Part shown: piece by piece, positions 26,364-35,998 of the stretch | How the letters are laid out: the number at the start of each line of letters is the position of its first letter | Numbering within the stretch: the stretch's first letter is position 1 | Assembly: GCF_000270245.1 (NCBI RefSeq) | Contig: NC_015635.1 | Coordinates: 2,542,001 to 2,606,000 of the forward strand | Direction of reading: 5' to 3' | Length of the DNA: 64,000 nucleotides | Source: Microlunatus phosphovorus NM-1 | GTDB lineage: Bacteria > Actinomycetota > Actinomycetes > Propionibacteriales > Propionibacteriaceae | Translations under genes and position numbers: made by a program | Notes under the pieces: model-generated | Told to the model about the DNA's origin: nothing | What the model saw: the letters and a program-made list of their open reading frames with translations, nothing else | Databases searched by the model: none

Positions 26364-27761
26364 CTATGTGGATGAGCTTCCCCATTTTTGGGGGGTTGTC
26401 GTGGCAGCACCGGCGCTTGATCTCGGCAGGCTGAGCTGCACTGTGGTGCCCGCCCCGGGAGTGGAGTCGACCCGAAGCGAGCCACCCGCAGCCGCGGTGG
26501 CGTGGCGCATCAGCTGCAGACCGAGTCCGGTCGACCTCGTCTTGGCAACGGGATCGCAGCCGACACCATCGTCGTGCACCTCGGCGCTCAGACCGCCGGT
26601 CTGGTCGCGGGCGACCCGGACGTCGATGCGCGTCGCCTGAGCATGCTTGACGGCGTTGCGGACCGATTCCTTGACCACCCGGAAGACCACCGCCACATCG
26701 GGATCGGCAAGGCACAGCGAGTGCGTGGGCAGCTCGAGCCGCACCAGCTCCGGCGTCGGCAGTGCGTTCACCCAGCCGGTGAGCGCGCTCGCCAGATCGT
26801 CGGCCTGCCACTCGGTCGCTTCGCCCGTGCTCAGCAAGGTCCGCAGATCCTGGATGTCTCCGGCCAGCAGCTTGTTCGCCTGATCCAGCGCCACGCCGAC
26901 CTCGATGTCGGCGGGCAGGTCACGGACCCCTTCCAGGATCAACCGAGCGGCGGCGAGGTCCTGGACGGTCCGTTCGTGCAGCCGCTCGGCCATCCGGCGA
27001 TGCTCCTCGGCGCGGGCCTTGAGCGCCTGGTCGGCGAAGAGCGCCCGGTCACGCTCTGCGACGGCGACCGCGCGGGCGAGCCGAAGACTGAGCGGGAAGG
27101 TCACGGCGCCGACCAGCAAGACCCCGAGGATGGGGATCGGCAGCCAGTCGCGGAGCAGTGCCGACCGGATGGCTTCGAAGTCGTGCACCGGCTGGTAGAT
27201 CTCCAGGACGTAGCTGGCGCCGGTCCGGTCGGTGAAGGGGAGATAGATCTCGTACAGGTTGGGCAGCGGCGGGCCCTCCGACTGACGGCCGTCGTCGAGC
27301 CGGTCCACGACAGGCTCGCCGGTGTCGAGCGCGACGGCAGCGCCACCGAGCGGGACGACGCTGCCGGAGCGCGCCTCGTCGGTCGACCAGTAGATCTGGC
27401 CGGTCGACTGATCGATCCGGCGCCAGATGTGGACCGTCAGGATGTCGCCGCTCGCCAGCCGGGGTTCGACGATCCTGGCGAAGCGAGTCATCCAGCCGCT
27501 GTCGCCGGTGATGTCGGCGGAGGTGAGCGGGACTGCCAGGGCGAGCGCGGTGGCGCGTACCTGGTCGGCCGCGGCTTGCTCGGCCTGTTCGGTGGCGCGC
27601 ACGGTGCACCGCCACCCCAGCAGCACGCCGACGAGCAGCATCACCACCAAGACTGCGGCTGCGTGCCGGCGAACCGGTCGGGTCCGCCACCACGATCGTG
27701 CTGTGACACCGATGTTCGGTGAGTGGGCGTTCGGCACGTCGGCCCGGGTGCGGCGGTTCAT
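26364..27761 (-). CDS. sensor histidine kinase, NarL/DesK type
   Basis: 465 residues. Two membrane helices (about 34-50 and 208-228) enclose an extracytoplasmic sensing region of ~160 residues. A HisKA_3 dimerisation domain has the phospho-acceptor in ERLHERTVQDLAAAR (H262), and the HATPase_c domain has HDDGVGCD and STGLGLQLMRHA. Signal unknown. Start overlaps the stop of the response-regulator gene as ATGA, so the pair is co-translated with the regulator first. Confidence 0.9.
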   Translation of the reverse strand: MNRRTRADVPNAHSPNIGVTARSWWRTRPVRRHAAAVLVVMLLVGVLLGWRCTVRATEQAEQAAADQVRATALALAVPLTSADITGDSGWMTRFARIVEPRLASGDILTVHIWRRIDQSTGQIYWSTDEARSGSVVPLGGAAVALDTGEPVVDRLDDGRQSEGPPLPNLYEIYLPFTDRTGASYVLEIYQPVHDFEAIRSALLRDWLPIPILGVLLVGAVTFPLSLRLARAVAVAERDRALFADQALKARAEEHRRMAERLHERTVQDLAAARLILEGVRDLPADIEVGVALDQANKLLAGDIQDLRTLLSTGEATEWQADDLASALTGWVNALPTPELVRLELPTHSLCLADPDVAVVFRVVKESVRNAVKHAQATRIDVRVARDQTGGLSAEVHDDGVGCDPVAKTRSTGLGLQLMRHATAAAGGSLRVDSTPGAGTTVQLSLPRSSAGAATTTPQKWGSSST

Positions 27762-28429
27762 CGAGTGTCCAGCTCGATGATCCCGAGGTGGACGGCTTCG
27801 GCGACGGCGGCCAGCTGCGTCTGCACACCGAGCTTGCTCCGGATGCTCTTCACATGGTCTCGGATGGTGTGGGTGCTGAGACCGAGCTGACGACTGATCT
27901 GGGCTGGGTCGCGGCCCGCGGCCAGCAGTTGCAGGATCTCGGTCTCCCGGACGGTGAGCCGCTGGCCGCGGCCTTCATCGGAGCCGACGGGCAGCTCGGC
28001 CAGCAGATTCCTCCCTGCTGCCACCGCACGCAGCGCCCGCAGGAGATCGGGCAACGTGGTGCCCTTGGCGAGCACGGCGTACGCGCCGAGCTTGCGGGCG
28101 CGGCTGACCACCGCCGGCTGGACATGTGCCGTGAGCACGAGCGCACGAGTCCCCGGTGACAAGGTGGGCAGCTCGGCGAGCAGCGTGAGGCCGTCCCCAC
28201 CGTCGAGTCGGACGTCCAGAACGGCCAACCGTGGGCGGACCTGGGCCATCAACCGGGCGCCGGCCTCGACATCGCCCGCGGTCAGGATGAGATCGAAGTC
28301 CGGCTGATTCGACAACGCTGAGGCCAGTGCACCGGCCAGCACCGCGTGGTCGTCAACCACGACCACATCACAGCGGTCCGGCGTCACGCCGGCGCGAAGC
28401 TCGGACTCGACGTTCGCGATGATCGACAT
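27758..28429 (-). CDS. response regulator, NarL/LuxR family
   Basis: 223 residues. Receiver domain 20-135 with acidic pocket D26/D27, phospho-acceptor D72 (LAVLDVRLDGGD) and the conserved Lys in VLAKGTT. A LuxR-type helix-turn-helix spans ~155-215 (LTVRETEILQLLAAGRDPAQ; STHTIRDHVKSIRSKLGV). Partner of the overlapping kinase gene. Targets not evident; the secreted-protein cluster immediately downstream is the obvious candidate. Confidence 0.9.
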   Translation of the reverse strand: MSIIANVESELRAGVTPDRCDVVVVDDHAVLAGALASALSNQPDFDLILTAGDVEAGARLMAQVRPRLAVLDVRLDGGDGLTLLAELPTLSPGTRALVLTAHVQPAVVSRARKLGAYAVLAKGTTLPDLLRALRAVAAGRNLLAELPVGSDEGRGQRLTVRETEILQLLAAGRDPAQISRQLGLSTHTIRDHVKSIRSKLGVQTQLAAVAEAVHLGIIELDTR

Positions 28430-28691
28430 CCTGGCTGCCCGCCTCGTCCCGACTCGACTAGGGAAGGCAATCCTAAATCATGTCTGACGTTCCGTCGGGG
28501 TCGATGGTGAACGCTCGAGGGAAACCACTAGGCTCGACGCCGTGACGAACCTGCCCGGCGTCTCGGGCACGCGCTGACCGCCGTCAGTGGCCGTGCCTGA
28601 TCCTTGTCCTCGCCAGCTCTGACGCCAGCCCTCCTCGGCTGGATGCGGTCCCTCGTGGATACCCGCCCCTTGACGTCGGAGAAGTCGCTGC

Positions 28692-29918
28692 ATGTTCCTT
28701 GTCCTGTTGTCCTATCTGGCCTTCTTCAGCATCGCGCTGCCCGACTCGATGCTGGGTGTCGCCTGGCCGTCCATGCGATTGTCCTTCGGCCAAAGCCTGG
28801 GGGCAGCCGGTCTGATCCCACCGTTCGGAGTCGCGGCCACGATCGTGTCGACCTTGCTCACCCGGCATGTCGTGGCTCGGCTCGGGATCGGTCGGCTGCT
28901 GGCCGTCAGCACCGTGTTGTCGGCGGTCGGGCTGGTGATCTCGGCGGCCAGTCCGACGATGGCGGTGTTCTTGGTGAGCGTCGTCATGCTGGGGTTCTCC
29001 GGCGGCGCGATCGACGTCACGCTGAACGCCTACGCCGCGCGGAGCTTCGGTCCGCGGCGGATCAACCTGATGCACGCGTCGTACGTGATCGGGGCGGCGG
29101 CCTCGCCGGCTCTGGTGACGCTGTTCCTGCAGGTCGGGGTGAGCTGGCGCGTCCCGTACCTGGTCATTGCAGGTCTCCAACTGCTGCTGGCGGGAGTGTT
29201 CGCCGTCGGGGCGCGGCGTTGGCAGGAGGCAGAGGGGCGTCGCAGAGTCCATCCGTGGACGGAGAATGTGGACCAGCGGCCCGAGTGGCGTCGCAAAACC
29301 CAGCCACGGACGGCTCATGCGTCTCCGGACACTGATCCGGCACGTAATCGGCGGCCACGGATGAAGATTGCCGCGGTGGTGGGGATAGCAGCGGTTGTCG
29401 TGCAGACCGGCATCGAGTCCAGCGTGGCCCTGTGGGCGTACAGCTTCCTGACCTTGGGTGCCGGCATCGGCGCAGGGATCGCGGGTCTGGCCGTCTCTGG
29501 CTTCTGGCTGATGATGTTCCTGAGTCGAGTGGTGCTGGGTTCGCTCGCGGAAGGGCTCGGCAGCCGGACGATCATGGGCGCCGGCGCGATCGGGCTGCTG
29601 GTCGCTGCGGTGTTGACGGCGGTCGGAACGACTTGGCCTGCGGCAGCGGTGGCGAGTGTGCTGGTGTTCGGTCTGGCCGCCGGCCCGATGTACCCGCTGC
29701 TCATCCTCACCACTCGCGACCGGACGACTGCGACCGGACTGGACCGCCTGGTCGCCGCTCAGGCAGCATCCTCCGCAGTCGGTGCCGCGACGCTGCCGTT
29801 GCTGTTCGGTTTCGCGATGTCGGCCTCTCCGAGCGCCTTCGCTCCGATTATGCTCGGAGCGGCCGTCGGTGCCTTGGTCCTGCACCTGGTCCTACGAGGA
29901 GGAAGCTTCCGCTCATGA
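28692..29918 (+). CDS. MFS transporter with repeat-containing central loop
   Basis: 408 residues, about 12 helices ([20 protein letters not shown] at the start; [19 protein letters not shown] late). The cytoplasmic loop between helices 6 and 7 (about 177-222) is unusually Arg/Pro-rich because two 51-bp repeat units lie in the coding sequence at 29236-29337. The stop overlaps the arginine deiminase start as ATGA, so the two are coupled; transport of arginine, citrulline or ornithine is a reasonable guess but MFS is not the usual family for that. The 28430-28691 upstream region holds no clear gene apart from a possible 11-codon leaderless ORF (28542-28577). Confidence 0.75.
   Translation: MFLVLLSYLAFFSIALPDSMLGVAWPSMRLSFGQSLGAAGLIPPFGVAATIVSTLLTRHVVARLGIGRLLAVSTVLSAVGLVISAASPTMAVFLVSVVMLGFSGGAIDVTLNAYAARSFGPRRINLMHASYVIGAAASPALVTLFLQVGVSWRVPYLVIAGLQLLLAGVFAVGARRWQEAEGRRRVHPWTENVDQRPEWRRKTQPRTAHASPDTDPARNRRPRMKIAAVVGIAAVVVQTGIESSVALWAYSFLTLGAGIGAGIAGLAVSGFWLMMFLSRVVLGSLAEGLGSRTIMGAGAIGLLVAAVLTAVGTTWPAAAVASVLVFGLAAGPMYPLLILTTRDRTTATGLDRLVAAQAASSAVGAATLPLLFGFAMSASPSAFAPIMLGAAVGALVLHLVLRGGSFRS
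29236..29337 (+). repeat. two 51-bp units inside the MFS coding sequence
   Basis: GGCGTCGCAGAGTCCATCCG at 29236 and GGCGTCGCAAAACCCAGCCA at 29287 start two units 51 bp apart, each followed by a GGACGG segment. Because 51 is a multiple of three the reading frame is kept, adding two 17-residue stretches to the loop. Confidence 0.6.
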
Positions 29919-31162
29919 ACCATCCGGCAGCCAACTACGGCGTCCACTCCGAGGTCGGCACACTGCGCAAGGTCCTGGTCTGCGCACCGGGTCTCTCGCA
30001 TGAGCGACTCACCCCGTCGAACTGTCACGAATTGCTGTTCGACGACGTGCTGTGGGTCGACAACGCGGTGCGGGACCACTTCGATTTCATGACGGTGATG
30101 CGCGACCGTGGCATCGAGGTGGTCGAGCTGCACCAGGTCCTGGCCGAGACGATGAGTGATCCGGTGGCCAAGTCCTGGCTGCTGGACCGCAAGATCATCG
30201 CCAACGAGGTCGGGCTGGGCCTGGTCGAGGACACCCGGGCCTATCTCGACGGCCTCGATCCACGGACCCTGGCCACGTTGCTGATCGGCGGGCTGTCCAC
30301 GATGGATCTGCCGGACGACTTCCGACCCGGTTACGTCAGCCTGGCCCGAGAGTCCCTCGGGGGCCGGGAGTATCTGATGCCGCCGCTGCCCAACACCCTT
30401 TACACCCGCGACACCACCAGTTGGATCTACGGCGGACTGACGCTCAACCCGCTCTACTGGCCGGCCCGGCGGGACGAGACGCTGCTGATGAAGGCGATCT
30501 ATGGGTTCCACCCCGACTTCGTGGGTGCCAACGTGATCTGGGGCGATCCGGAGCAGGACTGGCGGCTCAGCACGCTCGAGGGCGGGGACGTGATGGTGCC
30601 GGGCAACGGTGTGGTGCTGCTCGGGATGAGCGAGCGCACCTCCCGGCAGGCCATCTCCCAGGTCGCTCAGCGGCTCTTTGTCGACGGGATCGCCGAGCAG
30701 GTGATCGTCGCCGGGCTGCCCAAACTACGGGCCGCGATGCACCTGGACACGGTGTTCACCTTTGCCGACGTCGACTGCGTCACGGTCTATCCGACGATCG
30801 TCGACAGCATCCACACCTTCACGCTGCGCCCTGCCGACAACGCCATCGGGATGGATGTCGTCGAGGAGAAGGACTCGTTCCTCGACGTGGTCGAGGCGGC
30901 GCTCGGACTCAGCGAGCTGCGGGTGGTCGAGACCGGCGGCGGGGTCTATGCGACCGAGCGTCAGCAATGGGACGACGCCAACAACCTGGTGGCGCTGGAG
31001 CCCGGTGTCGTGGTCGCGTACGACCGCAACACGACCACCAACGCACTGCTGCGGGACGCCGGGATCGAGGTCATCGAGATCGTCGGTGCCGAACTGGGTC
31101 GTGGCCGTGGCGGCGGCCACTGCATGACCTGCCCGCTGATCCGCGAACCAGTCGCGTACTGA
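29915..31162 (+). CDS. arcA: arginine deiminase
   Basis: 415 residues. Converts arginine to citrulline and ammonia in the cytoplasm. Guanidine-modifying enzyme motifs are all visible: [22 protein letters not shown], the catalytic His in MHLDTVFTF, and the nucleophile Cys in GGHCMTCPL near the C-terminus. Length is standard. GAGGAGGAAG lies 9 nt before the ATG. No ornithine transcarbamylase or carbamate kinase follows, so it is not a complete ADI energy operon. The stop codon is re-copied by a 13-bp tandem duplication (31155-31182). Confidence 0.93.
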   Translation: MNHPAANYGVHSEVGTLRKVLVCAPGLSHERLTPSNCHELLFDDVLWVDNAVRDHFDFMTVMRDRGIEVVELHQVLAETMSDPVAKSWLLDRKIIANEVGLGLVEDTRAYLDGLDPRTLATLLIGGLSTMDLPDDFRPGYVSLARESLGGREYLMPPLPNTLYTRDTTSWIYGGLTLNPLYWPARRDETLLMKAIYGFHPDFVGANVIWGDPEQDWRLSTLEGGDVMVPGNGVVLLGMSERTSRQAISQVAQRLFVDGIAEQVIVAGLPKLRAAMHLDTVFTFADVDCVTVYPTIVDSIHTFTLRPADNAIGMDVVEEKDSFLDVVEAALGLSELRVVETGGGVYATERQQWDDANNLVALEPGVVVAYDRNTTTNALLRDAGIEVIEIVGAELGRGRGGGHCMTCPLIREPVAY

Positions 31163-31217
31163 CCGCTGGTACTGACCGGTGGCGTGCCGGCTCACGGGCC
31201 GTACGCGATCGTCTTTG

Positions 31218-31300
31218 GCCCCGCGGCGCCATGCGTGCGCGGATCACGCTTGGCCGCCGGTCGTCTGTGGCCCGCAGGCGCGAGACGTACCTGCGGCTCG
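31218..31300 (-). repeat. 52-bp repeat family, two degenerate units (reverse orientation)
   Basis: GGCCCCGCGGCGCC at 31218 and GGCCCGCAGGCGCG at 31269 are spaced 51 bp apart, each followed by the family's GTAC element (GACGTACC). They fill most of the gap between arcA and the PucR gene (31163-31346). Confidence 0.65.
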
Positions 31301-31346
31301 CTGCCTGGCAGAGTGCCGATGGCCGCCGCCTGCGTCCAGGTGGCAG

Positions 31347-32936
31347 CTACCGCCTGTCGAGGATCATCAGAGCGGCGTGCAGCGAGGTCCGTGACTCGGC
31401 AGTCTCCAGTGACACGCCCAGCAGTCGCTCGATGGTCGCCAGACGTGTATAGAGCGTCGGCCGGCTGAGGCCGGTCACCGCGGCCGCCTCACTCTTGGAG
31501 CCGCCGCTGTCGAGATAGGCGCGGAGCACCGTCACGAGGCTTTCCCCGGTGCGGGCGTCATGGTCGACCAGCCTGCCGAGCTCGGTGTCGGCGAAGGACT
31601 GGACGTGCGGATCAGCACGCAACAGCGCGAACAGACCGCGCAGGCGTACGTCGCGGGAGCGGTAGAGCCGCTGCGGACCAGGCATGGCCAGGCCCACCTC
31701 GGCGACGTGCTCGGCCTCGTCGAGCCCCTCGGCGGCGGCGACCAGGCCGGCCGCGGCGGAACACGTGCCGGCCGCCCAGTCGAGGGCGGCGACCCGGACA
31801 CCGAGGCGGTCTTGCAGCCCGGCACAGAAGGCGGTCAGGGTGCGGTCCACGGTCGCCTCGGACCGGCAGCCGATGATGAGGGCGACGGTCCCTTCTCGGC
31901 GTACGGATCCGATCGCGGTCAACCCCGCTGCGCTCACCTGCTGCCGTGCCGCCGCGAGCACATGGCGATAGACCGCTCCCTGTGCGAGCACGTCCTGGGA
32001 GGGCTCACTGGCGACGGCGATCACCAGCGGCGCGTAGCAGGCGCTGGCGGTCATGCCGAGCGCGCCGGCCCGTGCCTTGGCCTCGGCGTCATCGCTCACA
32101 CGGCCGCTCACCAGGTCATCCAGCAGGCCACCGGCAGCCTGGACCAGCAGGGCATCGCGATCCTCGGCCAGCATTCGCTGCAGCTGCAGCGACTGGGCCG
32201 CGCGCTCCAGCACCATCCGGGCACGGCCCCGGTCCACCGCGCCGGTGGGCAACACGAGCCGGCCCCACTGCTGGTTGCCCAGCCCGACCGGGACGGCCAG
32301 CCAGCCGCTCCGGCCGACGGTCACGTTGCGCCGGGATCGCTCGGCCCAGCCCTCCAGCAGGGTGGTGGCCGGGCTGCTCGCGCGACAGAAGGCGAGCACA
32401 TGTCGGTTCAGATCCTCCAGCACCAGCGGGGCGTCCAGGATCTCCGATGCCTTGGTCACGATGTCTCGTGGCGACGCGCGGGTGATGTTGAGAGCCGTGA
32501 ACGTCTCGTGAGTGGACTGGGCGAACTGCAGCTCCTGATAGCGATCCGCGACGATCAGTCGGTGCACCTGCTCGGTCACATCCACGTAGCGAATCCGCTC
32601 GCGCAGCGCCACCACCGGCAGCCCGAGCTCGTCGGCCAGCGCGCCCACGTACGCCGGCAATGAGCTCACGCGGGTGCCCAGCTCGACGATCAGCCCGACC
32701 ACCCCGAGATCGACCAGTGTCCGCAGATAGCCCGTGACCTGGTCCCGATCGGCGGCGAACACCGGCCCCGTGGTCAGGACCAGTTCACCACCTTGGAGCA
32801 GCCCGGTCAGGTCGCTGGCATCGCTGACGTGCACCCAGCGGACCGGTCGATCCAACCGAGCGGCACCCCCGACCACGTACGGGTTGCCGGCTGCCATGAC
32901 CGGCATGGCGAGCACATCGCGGACGCTCGGGATCAC
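31347..32936 (-). CDS. PucR family transcriptional regulator
   Basis: 529 residues. N-terminal PucR domain (PSVRDVLAMPVMAAGNPYVV; RWVHVSDASDL; GGELVLTTGPVF), a GGDEF-like middle region, and a C-terminal HTH_30 helix-turn-helix (LRAYLDSGGSKSEAAAVTGL; RPTLYTRLATIERLLGV). Divergent from the mmsA-aminotransferase pair, which it probably activates in response to a substrate amine. GTG 32936 is chosen: homologues begin about here and a TACACT hexamer lies 7 nt upstream (leaderless); an ATG at 32972 would add 12 residues translated through that hexamer. Confidence 0.85.
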   Translation of the reverse strand: MIPSVRDVLAMPVMAAGNPYVVGGAARLDRPVRWVHVSDASDLTGLLQGGELVLTTGPVFAADRDQVTGYLRTLVDLGVVGLIVELGTRVSSLPAYVGALADELGLPVVALRERIRYVDVTEQVHRLIVADRYQELQFAQSTHETFTALNITRASPRDIVTKASEILDAPLVLEDLNRHVLAFCRASSPATTLLEGWAERSRRNVTVGRSGWLAVPVGLGNQQWGRLVLPTGAVDRGRARMVLERAAQSLQLQRMLAEDRDALLVQAAGGLLDDLVSGRVSDDAEAKARAGALGMTASACYAPLVIAVASEPSQDVLAQGAVYRHVLAAARQQVSAAGLTAIGSVRREGTVALIIGCRSEATVDRTLTAFCAGLQDRLGVRVAALDWAAGTCSAAAGLVAAAEGLDEAEHVAEVGLAMPGPQRLYRSRDVRLRGLFALLRADPHVQSFADTELGRLVDHDARTGESLVTVLRAYLDSGGSKSEAAAVTGLSRPTLYTRLATIERLLGVSLETAESRTSLHAALMILDRR

Positions 32937-33006
32937 CTGACATAGTGTAAAGATCTGGTCGGTCAGTTTCATATTCTGTTCTGACCTGATGGGCGAGGAT
33001 CACCTC

Positions 33007-34512
33007 GTGACTACTGACGCTCAGCCGACCATCGCCCACTGGCTCGACAACAAGTCGTTTCCTGGAACCAGCACGCGCACCGCGCCGGTGACGAATCCGG
33101 CGACCGGACAGGTCACCGGCCAGCTCGCGCTGGCGTCCGTCGAGGACGTACGAGCCGTGGTCGAGGCTGCTGCTGCGGCCTTCCCGGCCTGGCGGGACAC
33201 CTCGCTGACCAAGCGTACGCAGGTGCTGTTCCGGTTCCGCGAACTGCTGAACGCCCGCAAGGAGGAGCTGGCGGCGATCATCACCGCCGAGCACGGCAAG
33301 GTGCTCTCCGATGCGCTGGGCGAGGTGAGCCGCGGCCAGGAGGTCGTCGAGTTCGCCTGTGGCATCCCGCATCTGCTGAAGGGCAGCTTCACCGAGAACG
33401 CCTCCACCAGAGTCGATGTGCACAACGTGCTGCAGCCGCTCGGCGTGGTCGGCATCATCTCCCCGTTCAACTTCCCGGCCATGGTGCCGATGTGGTTCTA
33501 CCCGATCGCGATCGCCGCCGGCAACACGGTCGTGGTGAAGCCGAGCGAGAAGGACCCGTCGGCCGTGCTCTGGACGGCGCAACTGTGGGCCGAGGCCGGT
33601 CTGCCGGACGGTGTCTTCAATGTCGTGCAGGGTGACAAGGTCGCGGTCGACGCGCTGCTCACCGACCCGGATGTCGCCTCGATCAGCTTCGTCGGCTCCA
33701 CCCCGATCGCTCGGTACGTCTACGAGACCGGCACCGCCCACGGCAAGCGGGTGCAGGCGCTCGGCGGGGCGAAGAACCACGCCATCGTGCTGCCTGACGC
33801 TGACCTCGACCTGGCCGCGGACTCGCTGGTCAACGCCGGCTTCGGCTCCGCCGGCGAGCGCTGCATGGCGATCTCGGTCGCGGTGGCGGTCGGCGACATC
33901 GCGGACACCCTGGTCGACAAGGTCGCCGAGCGGACCCGCACCATCCGGACCGGTGACGGCACCCGCGGCTGCGACATGGGTCCCCTGGTGACCCGCGCGC
34001 ACCGGGACAAGGTGGCCTCCTACATCGACCAGGCCGAGGCCGACGGTGCCACCGTCGTGGTGGACGGTCGTCAGGTGCAGGCCGACGGCGGCGCGGACGG
34101 GTTCTGGCTCGGCCCCACGCTGCTCGACGCGGTGCCGACCGACAGCAGCGCCTACACCGACGAGATCTTCGGCCCGGTGCTCTCGGTGGTCCGGGTGGAC
34201 AGCTACGCCGAGGCGGTCGAGCTGATCCATGCCAACCCGTACGGCAACGGCACCGCCATCTTCACCAATGACGGCGGCGCCGCCCGTCGGTTCGCCAACG
34301 AGATCGAGGTCGGCATGGTCGGCATCAACGTGCCGATCCCAGTGCCGATGGCGTACTTCTCCTTCGGCGGTTGGAAGGCCTCGCTGTTCGGTGACACCCA
34401 CGCGCACGGCATGGAGGGTGTGCACTTCTTCACCCGGACCAAGGCGATCACCACTCGGTGGCTGGATCCCAGCCACGGCGGCCTCAATCTAGGCTTTCCC
34501 CAGAACAACTGA
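33007..34512 (+). CDS. mmsA: methylmalonate-semialdehyde dehydrogenase (CoA-acylating)
   Basis: 501 residues of the aldehyde dehydrogenase superfamily, MMSDH type. Converts methylmalonate or malonate semialdehyde with CoA and NAD+ to propionyl- or acetyl-CoA. Key segments: IISPFNFPAMVPMWFYPIAI, KPSEKDPSA, and the nucleophile C286 in GSAGERCMAIS; the ending GVHFFTRTKAITTRW is diagnostic of MmsA. GTG 33007 follows GAGGA at a 7-nt distance. With the class III aminotransferase downstream it would complete beta-alanine breakdown; valine or inositol breakdown are alternatives, but no further genes for those are present. Confidence 0.9.
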   Translation: MTTDAQPTIAHWLDNKSFPGTSTRTAPVTNPATGQVTGQLALASVEDVRAVVEAAAAAFPAWRDTSLTKRTQVLFRFRELLNARKEELAAIITAEHGKVLSDALGEVSRGQEVVEFACGIPHLLKGSFTENASTRVDVHNVLQPLGVVGIISPFNFPAMVPMWFYPIAIAAGNTVVVKPSEKDPSAVLWTAQLWAEAGLPDGVFNVVQGDKVAVDALLTDPDVASISFVGSTPIARYVYETGTAHGKRVQALGGAKNHAIVLPDADLDLAADSLVNAGFGSAGERCMAISVAVAVGDIADTLVDKVAERTRTIRTGDGTRGCDMGPLVTRAHRDKVASYIDQAEADGATVVVDGRQVQADGGADGFWLGPTLLDAVPTDSSAYTDEIFGPVLSVVRVDSYAEAVELIHANPYGNGTAIFTNDGGAARRFANEIEVGMVGINVPIPVPMAYFSFGGWKASLFGDTHAHGMEGVHFFTRTKAITTRWLDPSHGGLNLGFPQNN

Positions 34513-34557
34513 GCCACCTGCACGTGACGTAGCAGTACACCTGACGAAAGGACTCCC

Positions 34558-35889
34558 GTGACCGCGACTCTGAGCAGCACCACCGGTACTTTGAGCAACA
34601 CCGAGGTGCTGACGGGTGACCGCTCCTCGGTGTTCCACTCCTGGTCGGCCCAGGGCTCCTTCAGCGGACTGCCGATCGCCGGCGGCCAGGGCTCGACGGT
34701 GTGGGACTTCGACGGCAAGCGCTATCTGGACTTCTCCAGCCAGCTGGTCTTCACCAATCTCGGTCATGGTCACCCCAAGGTGGTTGCCGCGATCCAGGAG
34801 CAGGCGGCGACGCTCGCGACCATCGCTCCGGCTCATGCCAACGAGACCCGCGGGCATGCCGCTCGGCTGATCACCGAGCGGGCGCCCGAGGGTTTCAACA
34901 AGGTGTTCTTCACCAACGGTGGTGCGGATGCGAACGAGAACGCCATCCGGATGGCGCGGCTGGTGACCGGGCGGGACAAGGTGATCTCCCGCTACCGGTC
35001 CTACCACGGCAACACCGGCGCCTCGATCGTCGCCACCGGTGACTGGCGGCGGATTCCGAACGAGTACGCGCGCGGTCACCTGCACGTGTTCGGCCCCTAC
35101 CTGTATCGCTCGGAGTTCTGGGCCACCACCGAGGAGGAGGAGTGCGCCCGGGCGCTGCACTACCTGGAGCGGGTGGTGCAGTTGGAGGGTCCGGAGACGA
35201 TCGCCGCCATCCTGCTCGAGACGATCCCCGGCACTGCCGGCATCATGCTGCCGCCAGCCGGCTATCTGGCTGGGGTACGCGAGATCGCCACCCGGTACGG
35301 GATCGTGTTCATCCTGGATGAGGTGATGGCCGGCTTCGGCCGGGCCGGTCAGTGGCTGGCACTGGACGCCTACGACGTGGTCCCGGACCTGATCACCTTC
35401 GCGAAGGGCGTGAACTCCGGCTATGTCCCGGTCGGTGGCGTGATCATCTCCGATCCGATCGCGCACGCGTTCGACGAGCGGGTGTTCCCCGGGGGCCTGA
35501 CCTACTCCGGACATCCGCTGGCGGCCGCCAGCATCGTCGCCGCGCAGACCGCGATGGCAGAGGAGGGCGTGGTCGAGAACGCGGCGGCCATCGGCGCCTA
35601 CCAGCTGGGCCCGGGTCTGCGCGCGCTGGCCGATCGCTACGAGGCGATCGGTGAGGTCCGCGGCGTCGGTGTCTTCTGGGCAGTCGAGCTGGTGACCGAT
35701 CAAGAGTCCCGCACCCCGGTCGACGACGCGACCATGGGCCGGCTCAAGTCCGAGCTGGTTGCCAGGGGGCTGCTCCCATTCGCGGTCGCCAACCGGCTGC
35801 ACGTCGTGCCGCCTGCGGTGGTCACCGCCGAGGAAGCCGAGGAGGGTATCGCCATCATTGATGCCGCTCTTGCTGCTACCTTCTGCTAG
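34558..35889 (+). CDS. class III aminotransferase (beta-alanine/omega-amino acid:pyruvate type)
   Basis: 443 residues, PLP-dependent. Motifs: FFTNGGADANENAIRMARL, YHGNTGASI, FILDEVMAGFGRAGQWLA (PLP-binding Asp), ITFAKGVNSGYVPVGGV (Schiff-base Lys), and FPGGLTYSGHPLAAAS. Relatives act on beta-alanine, GABA or taurine with pyruvate or oxoglutarate. Pairing with mmsA and a PucR regulator favours beta-alanine to malonate semialdehyde to acetyl-CoA. GTG start with AAAGGA five bases upstream; 45 bp after mmsA, so one operon. Confidence 0.85.
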   Translation: MTATLSSTTGTLSNTEVLTGDRSSVFHSWSAQGSFSGLPIAGGQGSTVWDFDGKRYLDFSSQLVFTNLGHGHPKVVAAIQEQAATLATIAPAHANETRGHAARLITERAPEGFNKVFFTNGGADANENAIRMARLVTGRDKVISRYRSYHGNTGASIVATGDWRRIPNEYARGHLHVFGPYLYRSEFWATTEEEECARALHYLERVVQLEGPETIAAILLETIPGTAGIMLPPAGYLAGVREIATRYGIVFILDEVMAGFGRAGQWLALDAYDVVPDLITFAKGVNSGYVPVGGVIISDPIAHAFDERVFPGGLTYSGHPLAAASIVAAQTAMAEEGVVENAAAIGAYQLGPGLRALADRYEAIGEVRGVGVFWAVELVTDQESRTPVDDATMGRLKSELVARGLLPFAVANRLHVVPPAVVTAEEAEEGIAIIDAALAATFC

Positions 35890-35905
35890 GGCAGATTCCC
35901 TGCCC
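35889..35905 (+). terminator. short hairpin after the aminotransferase gene
   Basis: GGGCAG (35889-35894) and CTGCCC (35900-35905) pair around five bases immediately at the gene end; no T-run follows. Weak evidence. Confidence 0.3.
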
Positions 35906-35937
35906 GCAGGCATGTGCTGGGTGTTAACCTGATCGGT

Positions 35938-35955
35938 GTCTGACAATCAGGTGAT
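35938..35955 (+). promoter_or_regulatory. FadR-type operator at the GntR gene
   Basis: GTCTGACAATCAGGTGAT is 16/18 identical to 43302-43319 before the FAD oxidoreductase gene. On the minus strand it reads TTGTCAGACAC, close to the FadR-subfamily consensus TNGTNNNACNA. Likely autoregulatory site. Confidence 0.55.
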
Positions 35956-35998
35956 GCCGCGGGGTCGGCAGCGCCCTGAGCGGTTCATTGGAGGCAGG

